DNA from: Asticcacaulis taihuensis
GTDB lineage: Bacteria > Pseudomonadota > Alphaproteobacteria > Caulobacterales > Caulobacteraceae
Length of the DNA: 64,000 nt
Direction: 5' to 3'
Assembly (NCBI RefSeq): GCF_900100255.1
Contig: NZ_FMTS01000001.1
Span: 372,001-436,000 of the forward strand
The notes beneath the pieces are model-generated. The model made no database searches. It worked only from the letters and a program-made list of their open reading frames with translations, and had not been told where the DNA came from. The position numbers were made by a program, and so were the translations under genes. Shown here piece after piece: positions 45,846-55,009 of the stretch (position 1 is the stretch's first letter; each line of letters opens with the position of its first letter).

Positions 45846-46279
45846 ATGGCACGGATAAAAACAGGTAAATCCAGCGCGCCTCATTTCGTGGATGCTCATA
45901 TCGGTTCGCATATCCATATGAGGCGCAAATTCCTGAATATGAGCCAGGAGCCCTTGGCGAAGGGAATTGGTCTGACATTCCAGCAAATTCAAAAATATGA
46001 GCGCGGGACCAACCGCGTCAGCGCTTCAACACTATTTTATATCGCCAGGTTCTGAAAATGCCGATCAGCTATTTTTACGAGGGGCTGGGCAGCGATGAAA
46101 CAGCACCCGGTTTTTCAGAATCCGAATCCGAGCAATATGTCAGCGCGTTTTTGCTGACAACAGAAGGAATCGAGTTGGCTAAGGCTTTCCCGCGTATTCG
46201 TGATCGAAAGGTGCGTCAGCAGATTCTGGCACTGGTGCGCGTCACTGCCGAAAGTATATATGGTGACAAGAATGCGTAG
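45846..46279 (+). pseudogene. Xre-family (HTH_3) regulator split by a frameshift
   Basis: Two overlapping-in-sense halves form one alphaproteobacterial Cro/CI-type regulator. Frame 1 (45846-46055) gives [20 protein letters not shown] and [20 protein letters not shown], then stops with TGA after YIARF. The next frame continues [12 protein letters not shown] (ATG at 46058) to 46279. A single missing C at about 46052 (TTCTGA instead of TTCCTGA) would restore the usual [11 protein letters not shown] join. So it is a recent one-base deletion, a sequencing error, or two separately translated pieces, since the second ATG lies 2 bp after the stop. AAGGAA precedes the first ATG. Confidence 0.82.
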
Positions 46280-46385
46280 GCGCAGCTACTAAAAGGGCTC
46301 CTCGGAAAAGCATTTTTTAGGCCTTCGCGCATATGCAAGGTGTATAGATTTGACCCGTTAGCGTGGTGTTTTTGTGTAGCCTTGG

Positions 46386-47075
46386 CTAGGGCTTCAAGCG
46401 GTAGCCTATCCCTGGCTCAGTGACGATGAAGCGGGGATTTAACGCATCGTCTTTCAGCTTTTCGCGCAGGTGCTGGGTATGAATGCGCAGATAGGTCTGA
46501 TTGTCAGTGCTATGCTTACCCCAGACTTCATTCAGAAGTGCGCCATGAGTCAGCACCTTACCGGAATTGCGCGCCAGGACCGCCAGCAATTTATATTCGA
46601 TTGGCGTCAGGTGTACATCCTCCCCGTCCAGTTGTATGCGCCGAGCAGCCGTGTCTATTCTGAGATTATCATGATCATAAACGAAAGGTGCATCACCCTG
46701 GGGCTGGTTCCGCTTGCGAAGGGCCACCTTGATGCGCGCGATCAACTCGGCAGCGGAAAAGGGCTTGGTCAGATAGTCGTCGGCCCCCAGTTCTAGCGCT
46801 TCCACCTTGTCCGCCTCCTGGCCGCGCGCGGACAGCACGATAATCGGCGTTCGCCCCCATTCCCTGATCTGCCGGATGATCTCCATGCCATCCATGTCAG
46901 GCAATCCCAAATCGAGAAGGATAACGTCAGGTATTTGTGACACCACCTTTTGCAAGCCAGCCTTGCCTGTCTCGGCCTCAAGCACCATCATGCCGTTGGC
47001 GCCAAGGGTCGTGCGCAAAAATTTGCGGATGTCGCTTTCGTCTTCAATTGAGAGGATGCGGGGAGAGTCGGCCAT
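46386..47075 (-). CDS. kdpE: response regulator KdpE
   Basis: 229 aa, OmpR/PhoB family. The receiver has IEDESDIRKF, acceptor D55 (VILLDLGLPDMDG) and lysine in DDYLTKPFSAAEL. The C-terminal winged helix includes HLTPIEYKLLAVLARNSGKV and DNQTYLRIHTQHLREKL. With KdpD it activates the kdp promoter at low potassium. It lies 97 bp after kdpD rather than overlapping it, as is more usual; the gap is filled by two inverted repeats (47081-47124 and 47135-47180). Candidate target boxes are at 54647-54931. Confidence 0.95.
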   Translation of the reverse strand: MADSPRILSIEDESDIRKFLRTTLGANGMMVLEAETGKAGLQKVVSQIPDVILLDLGLPDMDGMEIIRQIREWGRTPIIVLSARGQEADKVEALELGADDYLTKPFSAAELIARIKVALRKRNQPQGDAPFVYDHDNLRIDTAARRIQLDGEDVHLTPIEYKLLAVLARNSGKVLTHGALLNEVWGKHSTDNQTYLRIHTQHLREKLKDDALNPRFIVTEPGIGYRLKP

Positions 47076-47080
47076 TTAAA

Positions 47081-47124
47081 GCACTTTCCGAAAAGTGTGA
47101 CGCACTTTTCGGTTTAAAAAGTGC
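47081..47124. repeat. dispersed palindromic repeat, copy B (with 5-bp insertion)
   Basis: The left arm GCACTTTCCGAAAAGTG (47081-47097) pairs, across a TGACG loop, with CACTTTTCGG (47103-47112) and, after an unpaired TTTAA, with AAAGTGC (47118-47124). It is the same type as copy A at 44359-44397, with a 5-bp insertion in the right arm. It lies in the kdpD-kdpE gap, 5 bp before the kdpE start on the minus strand. Confidence 0.88.
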
Positions 47125-47134
47125 GCAAAAGCAA

Positions 47135-47180
47135 AGATATAGAGTGTCAATCTAATTCAATCAGATGCCACTCTATATCT
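47135..47180. repeat. 12-bp inverted repeat at the kdpD stop
   Basis: AGATATAGAGTG (47135-47146) and CACTCTATATCT (47169-47180) pair perfectly around a 22-base loop. The right arm overlaps the end of kdpD (stop at 47173-47175). It may be a weak terminator or processing site between kdpD and kdpE. Confidence 0.8.
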
Positions 47181-49908
47181 CTTGGGAAGTTAGGAAGGAC
47201 GTAGCGATTGGGAGGGTAAAGATGAAGCTGGCGCCAGTGCCTGACCGCATACCATCGGACGAGGCAAGCATGCGGTTGTTCTTCGCATAGATCATGCCGC
47301 CATGCGCCTGCACGATACCGCGGCAGATGGCCAGTCCCAGACCTGTGCCGCCGGAGCGATCCGACCGTAATTCCTGCCCTTTCTGGAACTGCTCGAAGAT
47401 GCGCGCCTCGTCGCCGTCCTTGAGTCCTGTGCCATTGTCGGAGATACGAACCCGCAGGCGGTCAGCGTCCTTTTCGACATAGATGACCACCTCGCCATCA
47501 TCATCCGTATGCTGGAAGGCATTCTCGATCAGGTTTATGAAGACCTGCTCGATCAGCCCGCCATCGATCATCACCATCGGCAGGTTGCCTGATATCTGCG
47601 TCCGCAGGGTTCGGCCGCCCTTGGTCGCTTCCACCCGTCCAAGCGCGGCCCCAATGATTTCCTGGATCATATAAGGTTGAAAATTCAGTTTCATATGACC
47701 GGAGGTAATCGCCGCCATGTCCAGAAGATTACCGACGAATTTTTGCAGGCGGGTCAGTTGCCCCCATAAGGATGTCAGTTCATCCATTGCCTTTCGCGGC
47801 AGCTCCTTGCGCATCCGCAGAAGCGTGCTCACCGAACCATTCATGACGGTAAGCGGCGTGCGCAGGTCATGCGACAGCGATGACAGCAGCACGTTGCGCA
47901 GTTTTTCATTCTCCGATTCGACCTTCGATTCCGCCGCCTCGTCCGACCGCCGTGCGCGTTGCAGGGCTCCGGCGATCAGGCTGGCAAAAGCCTCGAATTG
48001 CAATATCTCGGCGCCGGTGAACGGATGACCGTTGTCGCGTGCGGTCAGGCCGAGTACGCCCAGGGTTTCCTTTTCGGCCAGCAGCGGCAGGTACAGGCCG
48101 TTGGCCGATGGCATGGTGTCGGTATCGCGGCCCGCCATCTGGCCGTTGGCGACCACCCAATTGATTGCTCCCGTTTCACGCATGTCCGGCGTAGTCACGC
48201 CTTCCGGATAAGCCTTCAGCCCCTCCGGCGTTTTTACAAACAGGGTCACATCGAGACTGAAAGGTTCGCTGATATGCCGGGTGGCCACTTCGCAAATCAT
48301 GTCGACGCTGCGCTCGGCTGATAGGCTCCGCGTTAGGCCATAGAGAATCTGGGTCTCGCGCTCGCGGTTGCTGACGAGCCGCGCGTGACGCGACAGACGC
48401 GCGGTCAGCGAACCCACCACCAAGGATGTCACAAGCATGAAGGCGAAGGTGACGTAATAGTAGGTGTCGTAGAAGTTGAAAGTATAATAGGGATCGGTGA
48501 AGAAAAAATTGAATGCCGGAACGCTCAGGATCGAGGCCAGGACCGACGGCCCCAGCCCCAGCCGTGCCGCCACGATGACCACGCCGGTGAGATAGATCAT
48601 GGCCAGATTATTCGAAGGCGTATGGTCGCGGAAGACGAACCCGATCGCCGTGCACAGGGCGACCATGGCCGTGGCAAGCAGGTAGTCCAGCGGCCGGGCC
48701 AGATAAGGCCGGATCACCGCGGCCGCCGTGACGGGCTCACGTGTCTGACCAGTGGCGCCATGTACGACTGTGATCTCGATACCGTCGCTTTGCTCGATAA
48801 GGGCCTGCGCGAAGGTTGCGCGAAACGGCTTTAGCCACAGGGGCGGTCGGCGATACCCGACCACGATGCGCGTAAAGCCGTTTTGCTGTGCATAGGCCAG
48901 GATATCCTGCGCCGGTCGCGCGCCGGAAAGCCGCACAATCTGCGCACCGAGACTTTCCGCCAGACGCAGATATTGCTCGACGCGGGTGCGGTCCTTCTCA
49001 TCAAGCTGCTCATGCCGGTCGCTTTGCAGATAGACGGCAAACCAGGGCGCCCGTCCCCGCACGGACATGCGTTTGGCGTGGCGGATCAGGCGGGTGGAGA
49101 GCGGGTCAGGCCCGATCAGCAGCATGATCTTCTGACCAAGCTGAGCTTCGTTCTGTCCCATGGCAGCGTTGAGTTCGTCGCTCTGGGCGTCAACGCGCTC
49201 GGCCGTGCGGCGCAGGGCCATTTCGCGCAAGGCCAGCAGATTGCTTTTTTTGAAAAAGTTTTCGGCGGCGCGCTTGTTCGCACCTTCGGCGACGTAGACC
49301 TTACCCTCGGCCAGTCGCTTCAGAAGGTCGTCCGACGGAATATCAACGAGCGCGATTTCGTCCGCTGCCTCGAAAATGGTGTCCGGCACCGTTTCCTTGA
49401 CCCAGACGCCCGTCAGGCGCGCCACCTGGTCGTTGACGCTTTCCAGATGCTGCACATTCAGCGTGGCGTAAACATCTATGCCGTTATCGAGCAGTTCCTC
49501 GACATCCTGCCAGCGCTTGGGGTGGCGCGATCCCGGCGCATTGCTGTGCGCGAATTCGTCCATCAGGATCAGCGACGGTTTGCGTGCCAGGGCGCCGTCC
49601 AGATCGAACTCGCGGACAATGACGCCGCGATGTTCGATCTCCAGTAATGGCAAAACCGGCAGCCCTTCTACAAGGGCTGCCGTTTCTGTACGACCATGGT
49701 GTTCGACGACACCAACCAGCACATCCCGCCCCTCGGCCTGGCGCCGGCGCGCCTCACCGAGCATGGCGTAGGTTTTGCCGACCCCCGCGGACGAACCGAA
49801 GAATACCTTCAGATGGCCGCGCGGGGATCCGCTGGTCTCATTCTCAACCAGTTTCAGCAGCTTGTCCGGATCAGGTCTCCCCGCGGGGCGACGATTGTCA
49901 GGTTTCAC
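47173..49908 (-). CDS. kdpD: sensor histidine kinase KdpD
   Basis: 911 aa with full KdpD architecture. The N-terminal cytoplasmic domain has Walker [10 protein letters not shown] (38-46) and Walker [12 protein letters not shown], then a USP-like domain ([20 protein letters not shown]). About four membrane helices lie at residues 405-500. A GAF-like region follows, then HisKA with H680 ([12 protein letters not shown]) and an HATPase domain ([18 protein letters not shown]). It senses potassium limitation or turgor and phosphorylates KdpE. The start overlaps the kdpC stop by 4 bp (ATGA), so it is part of the kdp operon. Confidence 0.96.
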   Translation of the reverse strand: MKPDNRRPAGRPDPDKLLKLVENETSGSPRGHLKVFFGSSAGVGKTYAMLGEARRRQAEGRDVLVGVVEHHGRTETAALVEGLPVLPLLEIEHRGVIVREFDLDGALARKPSLILMDEFAHSNAPGSRHPKRWQDVEELLDNGIDVYATLNVQHLESVNDQVARLTGVWVKETVPDTIFEAADEIALVDIPSDDLLKRLAEGKVYVAEGANKRAAENFFKKSNLLALREMALRRTAERVDAQSDELNAAMGQNEAQLGQKIMLLIGPDPLSTRLIRHAKRMSVRGRAPWFAVYLQSDRHEQLDEKDRTRVEQYLRLAESLGAQIVRLSGARPAQDILAYAQQNGFTRIVVGYRRPPLWLKPFRATFAQALIEQSDGIEITVVHGATGQTREPVTAAAVIRPYLARPLDYLLATAMVALCTAIGFVFRDHTPSNNLAMIYLTGVVIVAARLGLGPSVLASILSVPAFNFFFTDPYYTFNFYDTYYYVTFAFMLVTSLVVGSLTARLSRHARLVSNRERETQILYGLTRSLSAERSVDMICEVATRHISEPFSLDVTLFVKTPEGLKAYPEGVTTPDMRETGAINWVVANGQMAGRDTDTMPSANGLYLPLLAEKETLGVLGLTARDNGHPFTGAEILQFEAFASLIAGALQRARRSDEAAESKVESENEKLRNVLLSSLSHDLRTPLTVMNGSVSTLLRMRKELPRKAMDELTSLWGQLTRLQKFVGNLLDMAAITSGHMKLNFQPYMIQEIIGAALGRVEATKGGRTLRTQISGNLPMVMIDGGLIEQVFINLIENAFQHTDDDGEVVIYVEKDADRLRVRISDNGTGLKDGDEARIFEQFQKGQELRSDRSGGTGLGLAICRGIVQAHGGMIYAKNNRMLASSDGMRSGTGASFIFTLPIATSFLTSQEI

Positions 49909-50492
49909 TTCAACTTTCCGTCGAGCCTGAGATTGACTTCCAGGACGTTGACACGCGGTTCGCCCAGTACGCCAAGATCGCGCTGGCGGGTGGATTTGGC
50001 AATGGCTGATTTGACAACCGCCGCGCCAATACCTCGCGCCTGGGCGATTCGTCCCACCTGATAATCCGCCGCAGCCGGGCTGATTTCCGGATCGAGACCC
50101 GATCCGGAAGCGGTGACGAGATCGACCGGGATGGGTCTGGCGTTCAGAGGATCAGCCTTTTGCAAAGCCTCGATCCGCCCCTTGACGGCGTCCATCAGCG
50201 CCGGATTATTGGCGCCAAGGTTGGAACCGGAAGAGGCGCCGCCATTATAGGGCGCGGTGCCGGTGGCGGACAGCCGGCCCCACAGGTACTGCGGCTGATC
50301 GAAATTCTGGCCGATCAGGCGCGAACCGATGACCTTGCCATCAGAATCCCTGATCAGGCTGCCCTGCGCCTGGGCCTTGAAGCCCAGTTGCAGAATGCCC
50401 GTGGTCACCATGGGATAGACGCCGCCCAGAAGAACCGTTAGCAGGACGGTTGTGCCGATAGCCGGACGCAGGGTTGAGAGAAGAGATTTCAT
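49905..50492 (-). CDS. kdpC: potassium-transporting ATPase subunit KdpC
   Basis: 195 aa from the ATG at 50492, preceded by AAGGAG; a GTG two codons upstream is possible. One N-terminal TM ([20 protein letters not shown]) leads to a periplasmic domain with [40 protein letters not shown] and the C-terminal [14 protein letters not shown]. KdpC stabilises the KdpFABC complex. It overlaps kdpD by 4 bp. A shorter, diverged KdpC-like protein is encoded at 56311-56871. Confidence 0.96.
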   Translation of the reverse strand: MKSLLSTLRPAIGTTVLLTVLLGGVYPMVTTGILQLGFKAQAQGSLIRDSDGKVIGSRLIGQNFDQPQYLWGRLSATGTAPYNGGASSGSNLGANNPALMDAVKGRIEALQKADPLNARPIPVDLVTASGSGLDPEISPAAADYQVGRIAQARGIGAAVVKSAIAKSTRQRDLGVLGEPRVNVLEVNLRLDGKLK

Positions 50493-50565
50493 TTTCACAC
50501 TCCTTAAGCCAGTCCGCCGCGCTCAAGCAGCGCAGCGGTAGCGCATCTAAAAATACGTGGAATTG

Positions 50566-52659
50566 CTACGCTAATCCCACGGCCGCGAGGGCCATGTCGA
50601 TCAGCTTGATGCCAATGAAGGGCGCGATAATGCCCCCGAGCCCATAGACGAACATATTGCGCGACAGCATCTTCGCCGCCGGTTCGGCCCGGTACTTGAC
50701 GCCTTTCAACGCCAGCGGGATCAGCGCAATGATAACCAGCGCATTGAAGATGACCGCAGCCAGGATGGCGCTTTGCGGCGATTTCAGCCCCATCACATTC
50801 AGCGCCCCAAGCACCGGATAGGTGGTAGCAAAGGCCGCCGGGATGATGGCGAAATACTTGGCCAGATCGTTGGCGATCGAGAAGGTCGTCAGCGATCCGC
50901 GCGTCATCAGGAGTTGCTTGCCGATCTCGACGACCTCGATCAGCTTGGTCGGATCGCTGTCGAGATCGACCATGTTGCCGGCTTCCTTCGCGGCCTGGGT
51001 GCCGGAATTCATGGCCACGGCCACGTCGGACTGGGCCAGGGCCGGGGCGTCGTTGGTGCCGTCACCCACCATGGCGACTAACTCGCCGCCTTCCTGCATC
51101 TGGCGGATGTATTTCAGCTTGGTCTCAGGTGTCGCCTGGGCGAGGAAGTCATCGACGCCGGCTTCCGAGGCGATGGCCGCGGCGGTCAGCGGGTTGTCGC
51201 CGGTGATCATGATGGACTTGATGCCCATCTTGCGCAGGTCAGCGAGGCGCGCCTTGATATCCGGCTTGACGATGTCTTTCAGGTAGACCACGCCCAGTAC
51301 CTGGCTGTTCTCGGCCACGGTCAGCGGCGTGCCGCCCTGGCGCGCAATATCCTCGATCTGGACGGTCACTTCAGCCGGCACCGATCCCCCCTTTTGCGCG
51401 ACGATCCTGGCGATGGCGTCGCCCGCGCCTTTCAGGATATGGCGTTCGTTGATGATGATGCCCGATACCCGTTGCTCAGCGCTGAAGGGAATGAAGTCCG
51501 CCTTCAGGTCTTTCACGTCCCGTTCCGGCAGGCCGAACAGCTTGCGGGCCAGCACGACGATCGACCGGCCTTCCGGCGTCTCGTCGGCCAGAGACGACAG
51601 TTCGGAAGCCTCGGCTAGTTGCTGCTGGGTGATGCCCGGTGCCGGGAAGAATTCGACCGCCTGACGGTTGCCGAAGGTGATGGTGCCGGTCTTGTCGAGC
51701 AGCAGGACATTGACGTCGCCGGCGGCTTCGACTGCACGGCCGGAGGTGGCGATGACATTGGCCTTGATCAGGCGCTGCATCCCCGAAATGCCGATGGCGG
51801 AGAGCAACCCGCCGATTGTGGTCGGGATCAGACAGACCAGAAGCGCGATCAGTACCGTGATGGTGATAACCGAGCCGGCGCCGGCACGCTCGACGCTGAA
51901 CAGCGAGTAAGGCAGCAGGGTAGCGCAGACCAGCAGGAAGATGATGGTCAGCGCCGCCAGCAGAATCGACAGGGCGATTTCGTTGGGGGTCTTCTGGCGC
52001 TTGGCCGATTCCACTAACGAGATCATGCGGTCAAGGAAGCTTTCGCCCGGATCGGAGGTGACGCGCACCACGATCCAGTCGGAGAGGACGCGCGTGCCGC
52101 CGGTAACGGCATCGCGGTCGCCGCCGGATTCGCGGATGACAGGCGCCGATTCACCGGTCACGGCGCTTTCGTCAACCGAGGCGATGCCTTCGAGAACCTG
52201 ACCATCGGCGGGGACAAAATCACCGGCTTCGACGACGATGATGTCGCCCTTGCGCAGGGAATTGGCCGGAACACTGAGGTGCTTTGTGCGATCCGTGACC
52301 TTGTTCAGCTTCTTGGCCGAGACATCACGACGCGACTTCTTCAGGCTGTCGGCCTGAGCCTTGCCCTTGCCTTCGGCGATGGCCTCGGCAAAGTTGGCAA
52401 ACAGCAGGGTGAACCACAGCCAGAAGGTGATCAGGCCAACGAACCACAGCGGCTGGCCGCCGCCGATGATGGCGTCCGGCCTGACCAGCATAACGCCGAA
52501 GATGCCGGTGGTGATGATCGAGCCGACGAACACCAGAAACATGACCGGGTTGCGCGCCTGGTAGAGCGGGTTGAGACGGAGGATGGAGTTCCTGAAGACG
52601 GCCCCCATATCCGCCCCCTCGAAAAGTCCACCCTTTTGGGATTTGGACGTAACGGACAT
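50566..52659 (-). CDS. kdpB: potassium-transporting ATPase ATP-binding subunit KdpB
   Basis: 697 aa, P-type ATPase of the KdpB class. Phosphorylated D322 is in [12 protein letters not shown]. The actuator motif reads AVTGESAPV, the hinge region [12 protein letters not shown], and the N-domain KGAGDAI. It hydrolyses ATP to drive potassium through KdpA. kdpA ends 4 bp upstream; kdpC starts 73 bp downstream. It is the only KdpB in the window, although two KdpA-type genes exist. Confidence 0.97.
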   Translation of the reverse strand: MSVTSKSQKGGLFEGADMGAVFRNSILRLNPLYQARNPVMFLVFVGSIITTGIFGVMLVRPDAIIGGGQPLWFVGLITFWLWFTLLFANFAEAIAEGKGKAQADSLKKSRRDVSAKKLNKVTDRTKHLSVPANSLRKGDIIVVEAGDFVPADGQVLEGIASVDESAVTGESAPVIRESGGDRDAVTGGTRVLSDWIVVRVTSDPGESFLDRMISLVESAKRQKTPNEIALSILLAALTIIFLLVCATLLPYSLFSVERAGAGSVITITVLIALLVCLIPTTIGGLLSAIGISGMQRLIKANVIATSGRAVEAAGDVNVLLLDKTGTITFGNRQAVEFFPAPGITQQQLAEASELSSLADETPEGRSIVVLARKLFGLPERDVKDLKADFIPFSAEQRVSGIIINERHILKGAGDAIARIVAQKGGSVPAEVTVQIEDIARQGGTPLTVAENSQVLGVVYLKDIVKPDIKARLADLRKMGIKSIMITGDNPLTAAAIASEAGVDDFLAQATPETKLKYIRQMQEGGELVAMVGDGTNDAPALAQSDVAVAMNSGTQAAKEAGNMVDLDSDPTKLIEVVEIGKQLLMTRGSLTTFSIANDLAKYFAIIPAAFATTYPVLGALNVMGLKSPQSAILAAVIFNALVIIALIPLALKGVKYRAEPAAKMLSRNMFVYGLGGIIAPFIGIKLIDMALAAVGLA

Positions 52660-52663
52660 GGAC

Positions 52664-54397
52664 TTAGCCCTTGATCATGTTGAAGTGTTCGACGACCGGG
52701 CCGAGCGCCAGCGTAGGCACATAGGTCAGGACGGTGACGATGACGATGACGCCGACCAGGGTCGCTATGAAAAGCACATTGTGCGTCGGCAGCGTGCCGG
52801 CAGATTCAGGCACCGTTTTCTTTGCCGCGAGGGCGCCGGCGAGCGCTAGAGTCGGAATGATGATCCAGAAGCGTGAAAACAGCATGCAGATGCCGAGCAG
52901 CGAATTGTAGAACGGGGTATTGGCTGACAGGCCGGCAAAGGCCGAACCGTTGTTGTTGCCGGCCGAGGTCACGGCATAGAGGACTTCGGAAAAGCCGTGT
53001 GCCCCAGGATTGTAGATTCCCGCCTGCCCGTCCTTGGTCATTACGGCGATGGCCGTGCCGATCAGGACCAGTATGCCCGGAACCAGCATGGCGATTGAGG
53101 CCATTTTGATCTCGAAGCTCTGGATCTTTTTGCCGAGGTATTCCGGTGTGCGGCCGACCATCAGGCCGGCAATGAAGACGGTGAGGATAACCATGACCAG
53201 CATGCCGTAGAGACCCGAGCCGACGCCGCCATAGATGATTTCGCCGAACTTCATCAGCAACAGCGGAACCATGCCGCCAAGGGGGGTATAACTGTCATGC
53301 ATGGAGTTCACGCTGCCATTGGAGGCCGCTGTTGTCGCCGAGGCCCACAGTGCGGAGTTGGTGATGCCGAAACGTGTTTCCTTGCCTTCCATATTGCCGC
53401 CGGGCTGAAGGTGGCTTGCCATCTGATCGATATGCAGCGCGGCGAAGTTCGGATTGCCGCCTTGTTCCATGGCGACGCAGAAAATAAGGAGCGGCACGAA
53501 AATGATTGTCATGGCCGCCAGTATCGACCAGCCCTGACGCTTGTCCTTGACCATGACGCCGAAGGTGTAACACAAGGCCGCCGGGATCAGCAGGATCGAC
53601 AGGACTTCAATGAAGTTGGCCAGGGGCGTCGGGTTTTCCAGCGGATGCGCCGAATTGACATTGAAGAAGCCGCCGCCATTGGTGCCGAGTTGTTTAATAG
53701 CCACCTGGGAAGCCGCCGGACCGACGGCAATCGTTTGATCGATGCCCTGAAGCGTATGTGCTGTCACATAGGCATCAAAGGTCTGCACGACGCCCTGTGA
53801 ACCGAGCAGGATCGCAACGATCAACGCCAGAGGCAGAAGGACATAGATGTTGGCGCGGACCATATCGACCCAGAAATTGCCTATGCCCGTTGATTCCTTG
53901 CGCGACAGGCCGCGGATCAATGCCACCAGCACGGCGAGACCGACGGCGGGCGAGATGAAGTTCTGCACGGTCAGGCCGACCATCTGGCTAAAATAACTCA
54001 TGGTGGTTTCACCACCGTAGGCTTGCCAGTTGGTGTTGGTGACGAAACTCGCTGCCGTATTAAACGACAGGTCAGGCGTCAGGCCGGGCAGCTTCTGCGG
54101 ATTAAACGGCAGCAGGTTCTGAAAGACGAGGATGAAGTAAAGCACGATGAAGGCGATTGCCGAAAACACCATCGTGGCAATAGCGTAGTCCTTCCAGCTC
54201 ATGTCATCCTTATCAGGATCGACGCCGCAAATGGTATAGGTGAGTTTTTCGAGCCAGCCGAGTACCGGCGACATGAAGGTCTTTTCGCCCTGGAAGACCC
54301 TGGCCATGTAGCCACCGAGCGGCACTACGCACGCCAGAAGCACCGCCATATAGAGGGCAAGCTGCAGCCAGCCATTGCCCGTGATAAATTGGGACAT
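52664..54397 (-). CDS. kdpA: potassium-transporting ATPase potassium-binding subunit KdpA
   Basis: 577 aa with ten membrane helices and all four filter segments: SFVTNTNWQ (117-125), GTNGGGFFN (238-246), [10 protein letters not shown] (355-364) and [12 protein letters not shown] (478-489). This is a normal potassium-selective KdpA. It follows kdpF by 12 bp and precedes kdpB by 4 bp in a conventional operon. It is the reference for judging the degenerate KdpA-like protein at 55010-56314. Confidence 0.97.
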   Translation of the reverse strand: MSQFITGNGWLQLALYMAVLLACVVPLGGYMARVFQGEKTFMSPVLGWLEKLTYTICGVDPDKDDMSWKDYAIATMVFSAIAFIVLYFILVFQNLLPFNPQKLPGLTPDLSFNTAASFVTNTNWQAYGGETTMSYFSQMVGLTVQNFISPAVGLAVLVALIRGLSRKESTGIGNFWVDMVRANIYVLLPLALIVAILLGSQGVVQTFDAYVTAHTLQGIDQTIAVGPAASQVAIKQLGTNGGGFFNVNSAHPLENPTPLANFIEVLSILLIPAALCYTFGVMVKDKRQGWSILAAMTIIFVPLLIFCVAMEQGGNPNFAALHIDQMASHLQPGGNMEGKETRFGITNSALWASATTAASNGSVNSMHDSYTPLGGMVPLLLMKFGEIIYGGVGSGLYGMLVMVILTVFIAGLMVGRTPEYLGKKIQSFEIKMASIAMLVPGILVLIGTAIAVMTKDGQAGIYNPGAHGFSEVLYAVTSAGNNNGSAFAGLSANTPFYNSLLGICMLFSRFWIIIPTLALAGALAAKKTVPESAGTLPTHNVLFIATLVGVIVIVTVLTYVPTLALGPVVEHFNMIKG

Positions 54398-54409
54398 TGT
54401 CGCCTCGAT

Positions 54410-54502
54410 TTAGGGAAAGATTTCGGGTTTGATCAGGGCTACCAGAAGGTAGCCAAGCAGGCCGAGGACAAGTATCCCGGCACCGATATAGAGCGCAGTC
54501 AT
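54410..54502 (-). CDS. kdpF: KdpF small subunit
   Basis: 30 aa: MTALYIGAGILVLGLLGYLL and then VALIKPEIFP. A single membrane helix and the LIKPE-x-F end are the KdpF signature. KdpF is a lipid-like stabiliser of the KdpFABC complex. The start overlaps the stop of the preceding 31-aa ORF (ATGA), and kdpA follows 12 bp later. Confidence 0.92.
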   Translation of the reverse strand: MTALYIGAGILVLGLLGYLLVALIKPEIFP

Positions 54503-54594
54503 TGGCCGCTCTCCCGCAGGCGCTCGCACAGCCCAATGAAAAGGGCGGAAACGACGAAGAACGCCACCCCGCCCGCGAAATAGATGAAAGTCAT
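54499..54594 (-). CDS. 31-aa single-helix membrane peptide upstream of kdpF
   Basis: MTFIYFAGGVAFFVVSALFI followed by GLCERLRESGQ: one hydrophobic helix and a charged tail. It overlaps kdpF by 4 bp and is the first gene of the kdp operon, with GGAGG 10 bp upstream. Comparable tiny membrane ORFs ending in a C-(D/E)-R-L-type tail occur before kdpF in other alphaproteobacteria (from memory). Probably an accessory of the Kdp complex. Confidence 0.75.
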   Translation of the reverse strand: MTFIYFAGGVAFFVVSALFIGLCERLRESGQ

Positions 54595-54646
54595 GACGAA
54601 AGCCTCCTGGAGGTCAGATTGACCGAAGTGCTTTAGACGAGATCAC

Positions 54647-54770
54647 ATATAGGTAGTGTATAAAGTGGGGCTGGCCACATATAGATTTCGTATAGAAAGT
54701 GGCACTGTACAGCCAGGCTCAAACATATAGAGAGTAGACGTAACGCCTGCCAAATATAGGGGATGTATTG
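54647..54770 (-). promoter_or_regulatory. array of four KdpE-like boxes upstream of the kdp operon
   Basis: On the minus strand the half-site pair (N)TATAC-N5-CTATAT recurs at 54647-54663, 54679-54695, 54725-54741 (weak) and 54754-54770. Half-sites are 11 bp apart, the spacing of the direct repeat in the E. coli KdpE operator (TTTATAC...TTTACAC). They lie 50-180 bp upstream of the first kdp gene. The copies are best explained as a multi-site KdpE operator. Confidence 0.65.
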
Positions 54771-54914
54771 AAAAAAAATGGTAGATTAAGGGTTTTACAG
54801 GTCAGACCACGGCGCATCATGGTTATCGAACAGCCATGAAAAGCTATTTTTTGCGCCAAAACTAAGGCCGAAACCTCTGCAATTATACACACGTCCTGTG
54901 TGCGGCCACAAAAA

Positions 54915-54931
54915 TTATACACTTTCTATAC
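54915..54931 (+). promoter_or_regulatory. KdpE-like box upstream of the kdpA-like gene
   Basis: TTATAC-ACTTT-CTATAC followed by ACC, with 11-bp half-site spacing, closely resembles the E. coli KdpE operator. It is 79 bp upstream of the kdpA-like ATG at 55010. A weaker TTATAC-containing site lies at 54883-54899. Remaining sequence of the 54595-55009 gap shows no further gene. Confidence 0.62.
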
Positions 54932-55009
54932 ACCGATTGCTTTATCAGCGCATTGACGACGGAGCCGCGCGGCCTCCGGCGCAATCCCGTAGGTTGCAAG
55001 GCATGTTGC

